Positions 35,116-42,522 of a stretch of DNA of 64,000 bases are shown one piece after another. The stretch spans positions 160,788-224,787 of the forward strand of contig JOAA01000014.1 of the NCBI GenBank assembly GCA_000720375.1, in the 5' to 3' direction. The translations under genes were made by a program, and so were the position numbers. Within the stretch, counting starts at the first letter, position 1. Each line of letters starts with the position of its first letter. The notes under the pieces were generated by a model. It worked only from the letters and a program-made list of their open reading frames with translations, was not told the origin of the DNA and did not search any database. This DNA is from Rhodococcus rhodnii (lineage in GTDB: Bacteria; Actinomycetota; Actinomycetes; Mycobacteriales; Pseudonocardiaceae).

Positions 35116-36081
35116 TCACCTCCCGACGATCTGGTTGATCACGGTCTTGGCGTCGTTGATCGGGATGGCGAAACCGATCCCGACACTGCCCGCCCGACCG
35201 TCCGCTGTGGACACCGGCGAGTAGATCGCCGAGTTGATGCCGATCACTTCACCGTTGGCGTTCACCAACGGCCCACCCGAGTTGCCCTGGTTGATCGACG
35301 CGTCGGTCTGGATCGCCTTGTACTGGGTCTGCTCGCCGCGGCCGTTGCTGGCGAACGGGCTGCCGCCCTGGTCCTCGGAGATGTTCACCGGACGGTTCAG
35401 CGCGCTGACGATGCCCGTGGTCACGGTGCCCTGCAAGCCGCCGGGTGAGCCGATCGCGACGACCGAGTCACCGATCTTGACCGCGCTGGAGTCGCCGAGC
35501 GTCGCGGGCGTCAACCCGCTGGCGCCCTGCAGTTGCAGGACGGCGAGGTCGCTCGCCGCGTCCGTGCCTACGACCTGCGCCGGGAATTCACGGCCGTCGT
35601 TCAACGTCACGGTTACGCGCGAACCGCCGCCCGCGACGACGTGGTTGTTGGTCAGGATCCGGCCGTCTGCGGTCAGGATCACCCCGGAGCCGATGCCTTG
35701 CCCCTGCGCGGTCTGCACGTTCACCTGCACCACGCTTGGCAGCACCTTGCTCGCGACCGCGCTGACGTCGGTTGGCGTGTTGTTGCCGACGCTCTGCGAG
35801 ATCGGCGTCGACGCCGGTGGTGTCGTGGTGCCCCCGTCCGCGCCGATCAGGCTGCCGGTCACACCGCCGACCAGTCCGGCGGCGACCACGGCCGCGATCG
35901 ACAGAGAGACGGCTCCCCGGCTGAAGCGGCGCGGCTTGCCGGGCCCAGCCAGTGCCGGCGGGACCGGCCCACCTGTGGGTGGTAGTCCGCCGCCGTACGC
36001 CGGGGGAGGCGTGGCAGCCGGGTACTGCGCCGGGCCGTAGTAGTGGTGCTGTTGCTGCTGAGGTTCGTGCATCGTCGTCAT
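35116..36081 (-). CDS. HtrA/DegP-type S1C serine protease lacking a PDZ domain
   Basis: A 321-residue membrane-anchored trypsin-like protease. The N-terminal tail is Gln/Pro-rich (QQQQHHYYGPAQYP), followed by a membrane helix (SLSIAAVVAAGLVGGVTGS). The catalytic triad is His in TNNHVVAGG, Asp in ASDLAVLQL and Ser in QGNSGGPLV. The protein ends right after the protease domain (GFAIPINDAKTVINQIVGR), so the PDZ domain of most HtrA proteins is missing; no PDZ remnant is seen downstream. The ATG at 36081 is preferred; an upstream in-frame start at 36141 lacks support. It should degrade misfolded envelope proteins. Confidence 0.9.
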   Translation of the reverse strand: MTTMHEPQQQQHHYYGPAQYPAATPPPAYGGGLPPTGGPVPPALAGPGKPRRFSRGAVSLSIAAVVAAGLVGGVTGSLIGADGGTTTPPASTPISQSVGNNTPTDVSAVASKVLPSVVQVNVQTAQGQGIGSGVILTADGRILTNNHVVAGGGSRVTVTLNDGREFPAQVVGTDAASDLAVLQLQGASGLTPATLGDSSAVKIGDSVVAIGSPGGLQGTVTTGIVSALNRPVNISEDQGGSPFASNGRGEQTQYKAIQTDASINQGNSGGPLVNANGEVIGINSAIYSPVSTADGRAGSVGIGFAIPINDAKTVINQIVGR

Positions 36082-36160
36082 GACACTCACTCTGCGGCGC
36101 TTGCATGAGAACACCCTGAGGATCGCCAATAAGGTTTCCAAGAAAGGTTAGGGTTTGGCT

Positions 36161-38248
36161 GTGACTCGCGAGACATCGTTCCTGCAGCTGCAAGCCCGCA
36201 CCCAGCGCTTCACCCTGGGGATCCCCAAGGAGATCAAGGTCGCGCCGGACGGCGACCGGGTGTTGTTCCTGCGGTCACCGTCCGGTGAGGAACGCAGGCA
36301 CAGCCTCTGGCAGCTCGATCTGGCCACCGGCAAAGAATCCGTGCTGGCCGACCCGGCCGTGCTGCTGGCCGACGGGGACGAGGAACTGTCCGCCGAGGAA
36401 CGTGCCCGCCGCGAACGCAGCCGGATGCAGGCCAGCGGGATCGTCGGCAACGCGACCGACGCGCGGGCGCGGATTGTCGCTTTCGCCTTGTCTGGCCGTC
36501 TCTATGTCACGGACGCCCTGACTGGAGAGACGAAGCTGCTGGACACGGCGAGCCCGGTGGTCGATCCCCGGCCGAACCCGACCGGGACCCACATCGCGTA
36601 CGTCTCGGACAACGCATTGCGTGTGGTGAATGTGGACGGTACAGACGACCGGGCGCTGGCCGAGCCGGAAGGCGAGGACCGGGCATACGGTCTTGCGGAG
36701 TTCATCGCGGCCGAGGAGATGAGCCGGTCACGCGGTTACTGGTGGTCGCCCGACGGGCAGCGCCTGATCGTCAGCCACACCGATCGTTCTGACGTGCATT
36801 TGTGGCATATCTCGGATCCGGCGAACCCGGCCGCGCCGCCGCACACCGTGCACTACCCGGCCGCGGGCACGCCCAACGTCAAGGTCCAGCTGCTGGTGCT
36901 CGGGCTGGACGGCTCACGGGTCAAGGTCGACTGGACCGGCACCGAGTACCTGACGACCGTGCACTGGTCGGCCGGTGGCCCGCCGCTGATCGCCGTGCAG
37001 ACCCGTGACCAGCGGACCACGCAGATCCGGACGGTCGATCCGGACACCGGCGAAACCGAGTTGCTGCACGAAGAGACCGACCCGCACTGGGTGGACATCG
37101 TTTCGGGCGTCCCGGCGTGGACGTCGGACGGCAGGCTCGTCCGGGTGGTGGCAGGTGAGCACGCCTACCGTCTTGTCGTCGACGGCAAGGAGGTCACGGA
37201 CGTGCCGTTGCAGGTGCGTTCGGTGCTTGACGCGTCCGATGACGTGCTGTTCACCGCATCCGCTGAGGATGCCACGCGCGTGCACGTGTACCGGACGGGC
37301 GTGGACGGAGTCACCCAAGTGTCCTCTGTGGACGGAGTGTCCTCGGCCGCGCGGGGTGGTGACGTCACCGTGCTGACGACGTGGCGAATGGACGCGGCCG
37401 GTCCGGATGTGACTGTGCTGCGCGGGGACGAGGCGATCGGGAAGATCGACTCCCTGGCAGTCGTGCCGTCACTGGAACCGAAGGTCATCGAGTTGACGCT
37501 CGGCGAGCGAAAACTCCGTGGTGCCTTGATGTTCCCGACCGGGCACGAGCCGGGCAGCGGCAAACTGCCCGTACTGCTTGACCCGTACGGCGGCCCGCAC
37601 GCGCAGCGGGTGCTGGCCTCCCGTAACGCCTACCTGACCTCACAATGGCTGGCAGATCAGGGTTTCGCGGTCCTGGTGGTCGACGGCCGCGGCACGCCGG
37701 GCCGTGGACCGGCGTGGGAACGCGAGATCGCCTTCGACTTCGCCGACGCCACGCTGATCGACCAGGTCGACGGCTTGCACGCGGCCGCCGAGCAGTACCC
37801 GGACCTCGACCTTTCCCGCGTGGGCATTCGAGGATGGTCGTACGGCGGGTATCTGGCGGCGCTCGCCGTATTGCGCAGGCCTGATGTGTTCCACGCGGCG
37901 ATCGCGGGCGCACCCGTGACCGACTGGCGGCTGTACGACACGCATTACACCGAGCGTTACCTCGGGCACCCCGACACTCACCCACAGGTGTACGAACGGA
38001 ACTCGCTGCCGCCCGACGCGCCGAACCTGGAGCGGCCGCTCATGATCATCCACGGGCTGGCGGATGACAACGTCGTCGTAGCCCACTCCCTGCGGCTCTC
38101 GTCCGCGCTCGTGGCCGCCGGACGACCGCACACGCTGTTGCCGTTGCCGAACGTGACGCACATGACGCCACAGGACGAGTCGACTGCCGAGAATTTCCTG
38201 CTGCTGCAGACGACCTGGCTGCATGAAGCACTGGGTAAGGTCCGGTAA
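36161..38248 (+). CDS. S9B prolyl oligopeptidase family peptidase (DPP-IV-like)
   Basis: A 695-residue peptidase with an N-terminal beta-propeller and a C-terminal alpha/beta-hydrolase domain. The propeller holds the substrate-binding double Glu (FIAAEEMSRSRGYWWSPDG), diagnostic of DPP-IV-like enzymes that release X-Pro dipeptides. The hydrolase triad is Ser in RGWSYGGYLA, Asp in LADDNVVV and His in NVTHMTPQDE. There is no signal peptide, so it is likely cytoplasmic. The GTG at 36161 is chosen (AGGG 7 bases upstream); TTG at 36155 is an alternative. Divergent from the HtrA-like gene. Confidence 0.92.
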   Translation: MTRETSFLQLQARTQRFTLGIPKEIKVAPDGDRVLFLRSPSGEERRHSLWQLDLATGKESVLADPAVLLADGDEELSAEERARRERSRMQASGIVGNATDARARIVAFALSGRLYVTDALTGETKLLDTASPVVDPRPNPTGTHIAYVSDNALRVVNVDGTDDRALAEPEGEDRAYGLAEFIAAEEMSRSRGYWWSPDGQRLIVSHTDRSDVHLWHISDPANPAAPPHTVHYPAAGTPNVKVQLLVLGLDGSRVKVDWTGTEYLTTVHWSAGGPPLIAVQTRDQRTTQIRTVDPDTGETELLHEETDPHWVDIVSGVPAWTSDGRLVRVVAGEHAYRLVVDGKEVTDVPLQVRSVLDASDDVLFTASAEDATRVHVYRTGVDGVTQVSSVDGVSSAARGGDVTVLTTWRMDAAGPDVTVLRGDEAIGKIDSLAVVPSLEPKVIELTLGERKLRGALMFPTGHEPGSGKLPVLLDPYGGPHAQRVLASRNAYLTSQWLADQGFAVLVVDGRGTPGRGPAWEREIAFDFADATLIDQVDGLHAAAEQYPDLDLSRVGIRGWSYGGYLAALAVLRRPDVFHAAIAGAPVTDWRLYDTHYTERYLGHPDTHPQVYERNSLPPDAPNLERPLMIIHGLADDNVVVAHSLRLSSALVAAGRPHTLLPLPNVTHMTPQDESTAENFLLLQTTWLHEALGKVR

Positions 38249-38270
38249 GGCGAAAGAAGGGAATATGTGA

Positions 38271-39221
38271 ATGGGCCGCTGGGGCATCACGCTGCCGTTG
38301 ACCGCAGTTCCGCTCGCCGAGCACCGTGACCTGGTCAGAGAGCTGCCAGACCTGGGTTATACCGACGCATGGACCGCCGAGACGGCAGGCGCGGACGCGT
38401 TCACGCCGCTCGCGTTGGTCTCGCAGTGGGCTCCGGAACTACGGCTGGGCACGGCGATCGCCCCGGTCTACACGCGCGGCCCAGGGCTGCTCGCGATGAC
38501 CGCGGCCACGATCGCCGAACTCGCGCCGGAGAAGTTCGTGCTGGGCATCGGCACTTCGTCGCCGGTGATCGTGCGGGGATGGAACGCGCAGCAGTTCACC
38601 GAACCGTACGCGCGTACTCGAGACACGTTGCGGTTCCTGCGTTCCGCGCTCGCCGGCGAGAAAGTGACACACAAGTACCCGACCTTCGAGATTTCGAAGT
38701 TCAAGCTGGAACGCCCGCCGCAGCCGCCGCCAAGGATCATGCTGGCGGCCCTGCGGCCCGGCATGCTGAAGCTGGCGCGCACCGAGGCCGACGGCGCGAT
38801 CACGAACTGGCTCGCGCCGACCGACGTCCCCAAGATCCGTGCGGAAGTGGGCGAGGGCTTCGAACTCGTGGCGCGGGTGTTCGTCTGCCCGACCGAGGAC
38901 GTCGACGCGGCCCGTGGCCTTGGCAGGCTGCTGATCAGCAGTTACCTGACTGTGCCGGTGTACGCGGCCTTCCACGACTGGCTCGGCAGGCAAGAGCTGC
39001 TCAAGCCGATGCACGAGGCGTGGGCCGCGGGCGATCGGCAGCGGGCCAACGAGGTGATTCCGGACGAAGTGGTCGACGACCTCATCGTGCACGGCAGTCC
39101 GGAGCGGTGCCGGAAGATCGTCAGCCGGTACGTCGAGTCCGGACTGGACACTCCGGTGATCAGTGTGCTGCCGACCGGCGAGGATCCACGCAAGGTGGTC
39201 AGGGCGCTGGCACCGGAATGA
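38271..39221 (+). CDS. LLM-class F420-dependent oxidoreductase
   Basis: A 316-residue luciferase-like barrel protein. MGRWGITLPLTAVPLAEHRDL, the LRLGTAIAPVYTRGPGLLAMTAATIAEL segment and FVLGIGTSSPVIVRGWN fit the F420-dependent branch. It probably transfers hydride between F420 and an unknown substrate. Its TGA overlaps the start of the next gene (ATGA), so the two are co-translated. It lies 22 bases after the DPP-IV gene and may belong to the same transcript. Confidence 0.88.
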   Translation: MGRWGITLPLTAVPLAEHRDLVRELPDLGYTDAWTAETAGADAFTPLALVSQWAPELRLGTAIAPVYTRGPGLLAMTAATIAELAPEKFVLGIGTSSPVIVRGWNAQQFTEPYARTRDTLRFLRSALAGEKVTHKYPTFEISKFKLERPPQPPPRIMLAALRPGMLKLARTEADGAITNWLAPTDVPKIRAEVGEGFELVARVFVCPTEDVDAARGLGRLLISSYLTVPVYAAFHDWLGRQELLKPMHEAWAAGDRQRANEVIPDEVVDDLIVHGSPERCRKIVSRYVESGLDTPVISVLPTGEDPRKVVRALAPE

Positions 39222-40096
39222 TCGAGCCGTCCATCCAGACCGGTGTCGCGCGGCTGTGTTTCCCGCGAGGCGCACCCGGCGCGGTGATCACCAATGGCGG
39301 CACGGAATCCACGCTGCTGGGGATGTTGCTGGCGAAGAAGGACGCGGCCGGAGCGCCCGTGCAGGTCGTCTGCGCCCGCAGTGCCCGGCCGGGCGTGTCC
39401 CAGGCGGCCGAACAGCTGGAGTTGCCGCCGCCGGTGGTGCTGGACTCGATCGCGCAGCTCGCGGACGCGTTGGCCGAGATCAAAACCGCGACGGTGGTCG
39501 TCGCGTCAGCGGGAACGGCCGACACCGGCTCGATAGACCCGTTGCGGGACATCGGTCGCCTGTGCCGCAGGCGGGGCAGCTGGTTACATGTGGACGCTGC
39601 GGGCGGGGGAGCGGCGTTGTTCAGCGATCGCTTGCGGCCGTTGCTGGACGGGCTGGACCTCGCCGACTCGGTCACGGTCGAATTGCCCGAACTGGGCGCT
39701 TCGACGGGTTTGCTGGCCGTGCGCGACGTGGGGTCGTTGACCGGTGTGCGGATGATGGGCCATCCAGAAGTCGCCGCGGTGTTCCGCGCGTGCCGTTCGG
39801 ACATCGGGCCTGCTGCCGAACGGCGGTGTGACATGGCATCCGCGGTCGCCGACGCCGTGCTGGCCCGGTCGTCCCTGCGGCTGTGGGATCGTCCGACCTT
39901 GGCGACGGTCGTCTTCCGTCCGGCCGGGGCGACTGACGAAATGGTCGCCGACCTGGCCGGTGACGGCCGTGAGGTGACCACTGTGGACGGTGAGCGATGG
40001 CTGCGGATCACCATCACCGACCGGCCACTACCGGATTACCTGGCGTTGCTTGAGGTAGACCACGTCCGGCTGATGGGAACAACCCCGAATGACTGA
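39218..40096 (+). CDS. PLP-decarboxylase-like protein lacking the cofactor lysine
   Basis: A 292-residue protein aligning with group II PLP decarboxylases (aromatic amino acid/glutamate type): GGTESTLLGMLLAKKDA, then GSIDPLRDIGRLCRRRGSWLHVDAAGGGAALFSDR. Where the family has the Schiff-base Lys (a HKW-type motif after DSVTV), this protein reads DSVTVELPELGASTGLL, with no Lys; none occurs anywhere later in the chain. It also lacks about 100 N-terminal residues of the usual 450-480. It is therefore either a degenerate relic or a pseudo-enzyme with a binding role. ATGA overlap with the LLM oxidoreductase suggests a maintained function. Confidence 0.75.
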   Translation: MIEPSIQTGVARLCFPRGAPGAVITNGGTESTLLGMLLAKKDAAGAPVQVVCARSARPGVSQAAEQLELPPPVVLDSIAQLADALAEIKTATVVVASAGTADTGSIDPLRDIGRLCRRRGSWLHVDAAGGGAALFSDRLRPLLDGLDLADSVTVELPELGASTGLLAVRDVGSLTGVRMMGHPEVAAVFRACRSDIGPAAERRCDMASAVADAVLARSSLRLWDRPTLATVVFRPAGATDEMVADLAGDGREVTTVDGERWLRITITDRPLPDYLALLEVDHVRLMGTTPND

Positions 40097-40176
40097 TGAA
40101 ACGCCGGGGTTGATCACGTAATCTTGCTGTTGTTTCACGCAGTGTCCAGTCCGATCTAACTCTCTGTGAGGTACGG

Positions 40177-40302
40177 ATGGCTCAGGAACAGGCGAACACA
40201 CCACCCGCGAGCGGCCTGCTGATCGGCGTCGAGCCGCTCACCACCGCTGTGGACCGTGGCAAGGCCAACGGTGCCGTGACCGACAACGACGGCAACGACT
40301 GA
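40177..40302 (+). CDS. 41-residue peptide, candidate modified-peptide (RiPP) precursor
   Basis: An ATG at 40177 with GAGG 5 bases upstream starts a 41-codon frame beginning MAQEQANTPPASGLLIG and ending GAVTDNDGND. It has no signal peptide, no Cys, and a C-terminal part rich in Asn, Asp, Gly and Thr. The stop (40300-40302) is immediately followed, with zero spacing, by the GTG of a JmjC/cupin oxygenase gene, so the two are translationally coupled. A leader-like N-terminus, an Asn/Asp-rich tail and an adjacent Fe(II)/2-oxoglutarate-type enzyme fit a hydroxylated ribosomal peptide. This is inference; it could be a small coupling ORF only. Confidence 0.6.
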   Translation: MAQEQANTPPASGLLIGVEPLTTAVDRGKANGAVTDNDGND

Positions 40303-41493
40303 GTGGCTGCATCGCTCACCCTGGCTGACCTCGTGGCACCGCTCGAGGTCAGCCAGTTCCTCGGTTCGGTGCAGGGCAAGACCCACCGCCGGTTCCCGGG
40401 AACCGCGGGCCGGTTCGCCTCCTTGATGCCGTGGTCGACGTTGAACGACGTGCTGCGCCACCACCGCCTCGACTTCCCACGGCTGCGGCTCGCCCAAGAC
40501 GGCGACGTCGTGCCCACCCACACGTACACCGAAATGGTGACCCCGAAGCGTGGCGCGCCGATCCCGAAGCTGCTGTCCGGGCCGTTCACCGAGCATCTGC
40601 GCAACGGCGCCACGCTGGTGCTTGACGCCGTGCAGGAGTTCGTCGACCCGGTGGCCGACCTGGCCGCGCGACTCGAACATGACCTGCGGGAACGCGTGCA
40701 GGTGAACCTGTACGCGGGCTGGGGCAAGACGCACGGTTTCGACGTGCACTGGGATGATCACGACGCCTTCATCCTGCAGATCTCCGGCCGCAAACGCTGG
40801 CGTGTGCACGGCTCGACGCGGCCCGCGCCGCTGCACCGTGACGTCGAACCGCCCGCACAGCCGCCGGCCGAGCCGCTTGAGGACTTCATCCTCGAGGACG
40901 GCGACGCGTTGTACGTGCCGCGTGGCCATTGGCACGACGTGTCGGCCATCGGCGAGGAATCGCTGCACCTGACGATCGGGTTCAACCCGGCCACCGGTGT
41001 CGACCTGGTCAACTGGCTGGCCGACCAACTGCGGATCGAAGAACTCTTCCGCGGTGACCTGCCCCGATTCGGCACGGAGGCGGAACGGCACGAACACGCC
41101 ACGCGGCTGAAGGCCGGGATCGAAGCGTTGCTGACCCCGCACGTGATCGACCGTTTCCTGACCGACCGGGACGCGCACGGACCGGCGTTGACCCGGATCG
41201 GCCTGCCGTGGGCGGCCACTTCGGACTTGTTGCCGGCGAATGACACGACGGCTGTTCAACTGCTCACGCCTCGCGCAGTGCTCCAGCACCAGGACACGAC
41301 AGTGACGCTGCTCGCATCCGGCAGCCGCTTCACCTTCGGCGCCGCCGCCGGGCCTGTGCTGTCTGCCCTGCTCAGCGGGACGCCGGTGACCATCGAGACG
41401 CTCGTGGAGCTGGCCGAACCGACGCTGGACCGGACAACGGTCCGTGCGCTGCTCGGTGAATTGATCACCCAAGGGCTGCTGGCTGTGTCCTAG
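40303..41493 (+). CDS. JmjC/cupin-4 family Fe(II) oxygenase with C-terminal winged helix
   Basis: A 396-residue protein of the ROXA/MINA53/NO66-type JmjC family. The metal site is His-x-Asp in GFDVHWDDHDAFILQISGRKRW and the distal His in LYVPRGHWHDVSA. These enzymes hydroxylate protein residues with O2 and 2-oxoglutarate. The last 80 residues (LLTPRAVLQHQDTTVTLL to LLGELITQGLLAVS) form a winged-helix-like domain, which by pattern resembles a PqqD-type peptide-recognition fold as well as the ROXA C-terminal domain. It starts directly after the peptide gene stop. The likely substrate is that 41-residue peptide; a ribosomal protein is the alternative. Confidence 0.82.
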   Translation: MAASLTLADLVAPLEVSQFLGSVQGKTHRRFPGTAGRFASLMPWSTLNDVLRHHRLDFPRLRLAQDGDVVPTHTYTEMVTPKRGAPIPKLLSGPFTEHLRNGATLVLDAVQEFVDPVADLAARLEHDLRERVQVNLYAGWGKTHGFDVHWDDHDAFILQISGRKRWRVHGSTRPAPLHRDVEPPAQPPAEPLEDFILEDGDALYVPRGHWHDVSAIGEESLHLTIGFNPATGVDLVNWLADQLRIEELFRGDLPRFGTEAERHEHATRLKAGIEALLTPHVIDRFLTDRDAHGPALTRIGLPWAATSDLLPANDTTAVQLLTPRAVLQHQDTTVTLLASGSRFTFGAAAGPVLSALLSGTPVTIETLVELAEPTLDRTTVRALLGELITQGLLAVS

Positions 41494-41503
41494 GCATGTA
41501 AGA

Positions 41504-41522
41504 TTAGGTATGCCTAAGGTAA
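41504..41522. promoter_or_regulatory. Iron box (DtxR/IdeR/DmdR-type operator)
   Basis: TTAGGTATGCCTAAGGTAA matches the 19-base actinobacterial iron-box consensus at 14 positions by eye, with a perfect TTAGG-N4-CCTAA core (41504-41517). It lies 29 bases upstream of the sucrase/ferredoxin-like start codon, where a DtxR-family repressor would block transcription when iron is plentiful. Confidence 0.72.
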
Positions 41523-41550
41523 GTCGCCGCGTCAGGGGGTACTCGGTCAC

Positions 41551-42522
41551 ATGACCGCGCAACTCTCTGGCGCCGCAGCTTCCTCGGGGAAGCTGCCGGG
41601 CTGCGCTGTAGTGGCGCGAATGCTCGGCGGTTCACCTGCGGGAACTGCCGCGCACATGCGGGCCTGGCTGCTGATCGAGTTCCCCGGCCCCTGGCCGTCG
41701 GACGCTCTCGAACAGGCCCTTGACGAGGCGTTTCCCCCCGAGCAACGGGAACGGCTCGAGCAGTTGCGCGGCCAAGGCCTGCGCCCCTTGCTGATCCGCC
41801 AGCCCGGCAGGCACACCCGCGAACCGCATCTGGCGGGCAGGCGTGTGTTCGTCGGCGGAACCTCCGGCCCGAACGGGCACTGGATGGAGTCCTTTCGCAT
41901 CAACGACCTGCACGACCTGGCGGAGCTGGATCTCGACGCGATCCTCGACGGCCGCGGCGGCATCGGAAAGCCTTACCAGGGCCCGATGTTCCTCGTCTGC
42001 ACACACGGCACAAAGGACATGTGCTGCGCGCTGCTCGGCAGGCCGCTCGCCAGCTCGCTCGGCTCGACGTATCCCGGGCGTGCCTGGGAAGTCAGCCATG
42101 TCGGCGGTGACCGGTGGGCCGGAAACCTCCTGGTCGTCCCGGACGGATTCCTGCACGGACAGCTCGACCCGGACGAGGCCGCCGTCGTGGTGAAGGCAGC
42201 GCTGGCCGGTGAGGTCGACCCCGAACACCTGCGTGGCCGTACCGCCGCTGAAACCCAGTGGGCGCAGTACGCCGAGATCGCCATCCGCAGGCACACCGGA
42301 CTTCGCGGAATCGACGACGTGGTCACGCTTTCCGAGCGTGAAGTCGAAACCGACCTGGAGAACGAGGCCCGCGCGGTGACCGTCCGCGCAGCCCATGAGA
42401 CCTACGAGGTCACCATCTCCCGTCGCGCGGTGATCGGCCGCGGACCCAGCCGGTGCAACGCGATGGTCGCGCCCGGCGGCTACATCACCGAGAACATCAC
42501 TCTGACGGCAACAACTTACTGA
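41551..42522 (+). CDS. Sucrase/ferredoxin-like (Apd1-type) protein
   Basis: A 323-residue thioredoxin-fold ferredoxin-like protein of the sucrase/ferredoxin-like family. Its conserved parts are LLIEFPGPWP, the central FLVCTHGTKDMCCALLGRPLA with Cys residues, SHVGGDRWAGNLLVVPDG with the conserved His, and a C-terminal domain. Family members carry a [2Fe-2S] cluster with Cys/His ligands and are tied to iron handling or ferric-siderophore reduction. The iron box just upstream agrees with this. ATG at 41551 with AGGGGGT 10 bases upstream. The 3' end overlaps the convergent P-type ATPase gene by 26 bases. Confidence 0.85.
   Translation: MTAQLSGAAASSGKLPGCAVVARMLGGSPAGTAAHMRAWLLIEFPGPWPSDALEQALDEAFPPEQRERLEQLRGQGLRPLLIRQPGRHTREPHLAGRRVFVGGTSGPNGHWMESFRINDLHDLAELDLDAILDGRGGIGKPYQGPMFLVCTHGTKDMCCALLGRPLASSLGSTYPGRAWEVSHVGGDRWAGNLLVVPDGFLHGQLDPDEAAVVVKAALAGEVDPEHLRGRTAAETQWAQYAEIAIRRHTGLRGIDDVVTLSEREVETDLENEARAVTVRAAHETYEVTISRRAVIGRGPSRCNAMVAPGGYITENITLTATTY

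Noticed and set aside
40156..41562. A minus-strand frame of 468 codons opposite the peptide and JmjC genes
   Set aside because: Low-complexity Arg/Gln/His-rich shadow of the JmjC gene; no start context.
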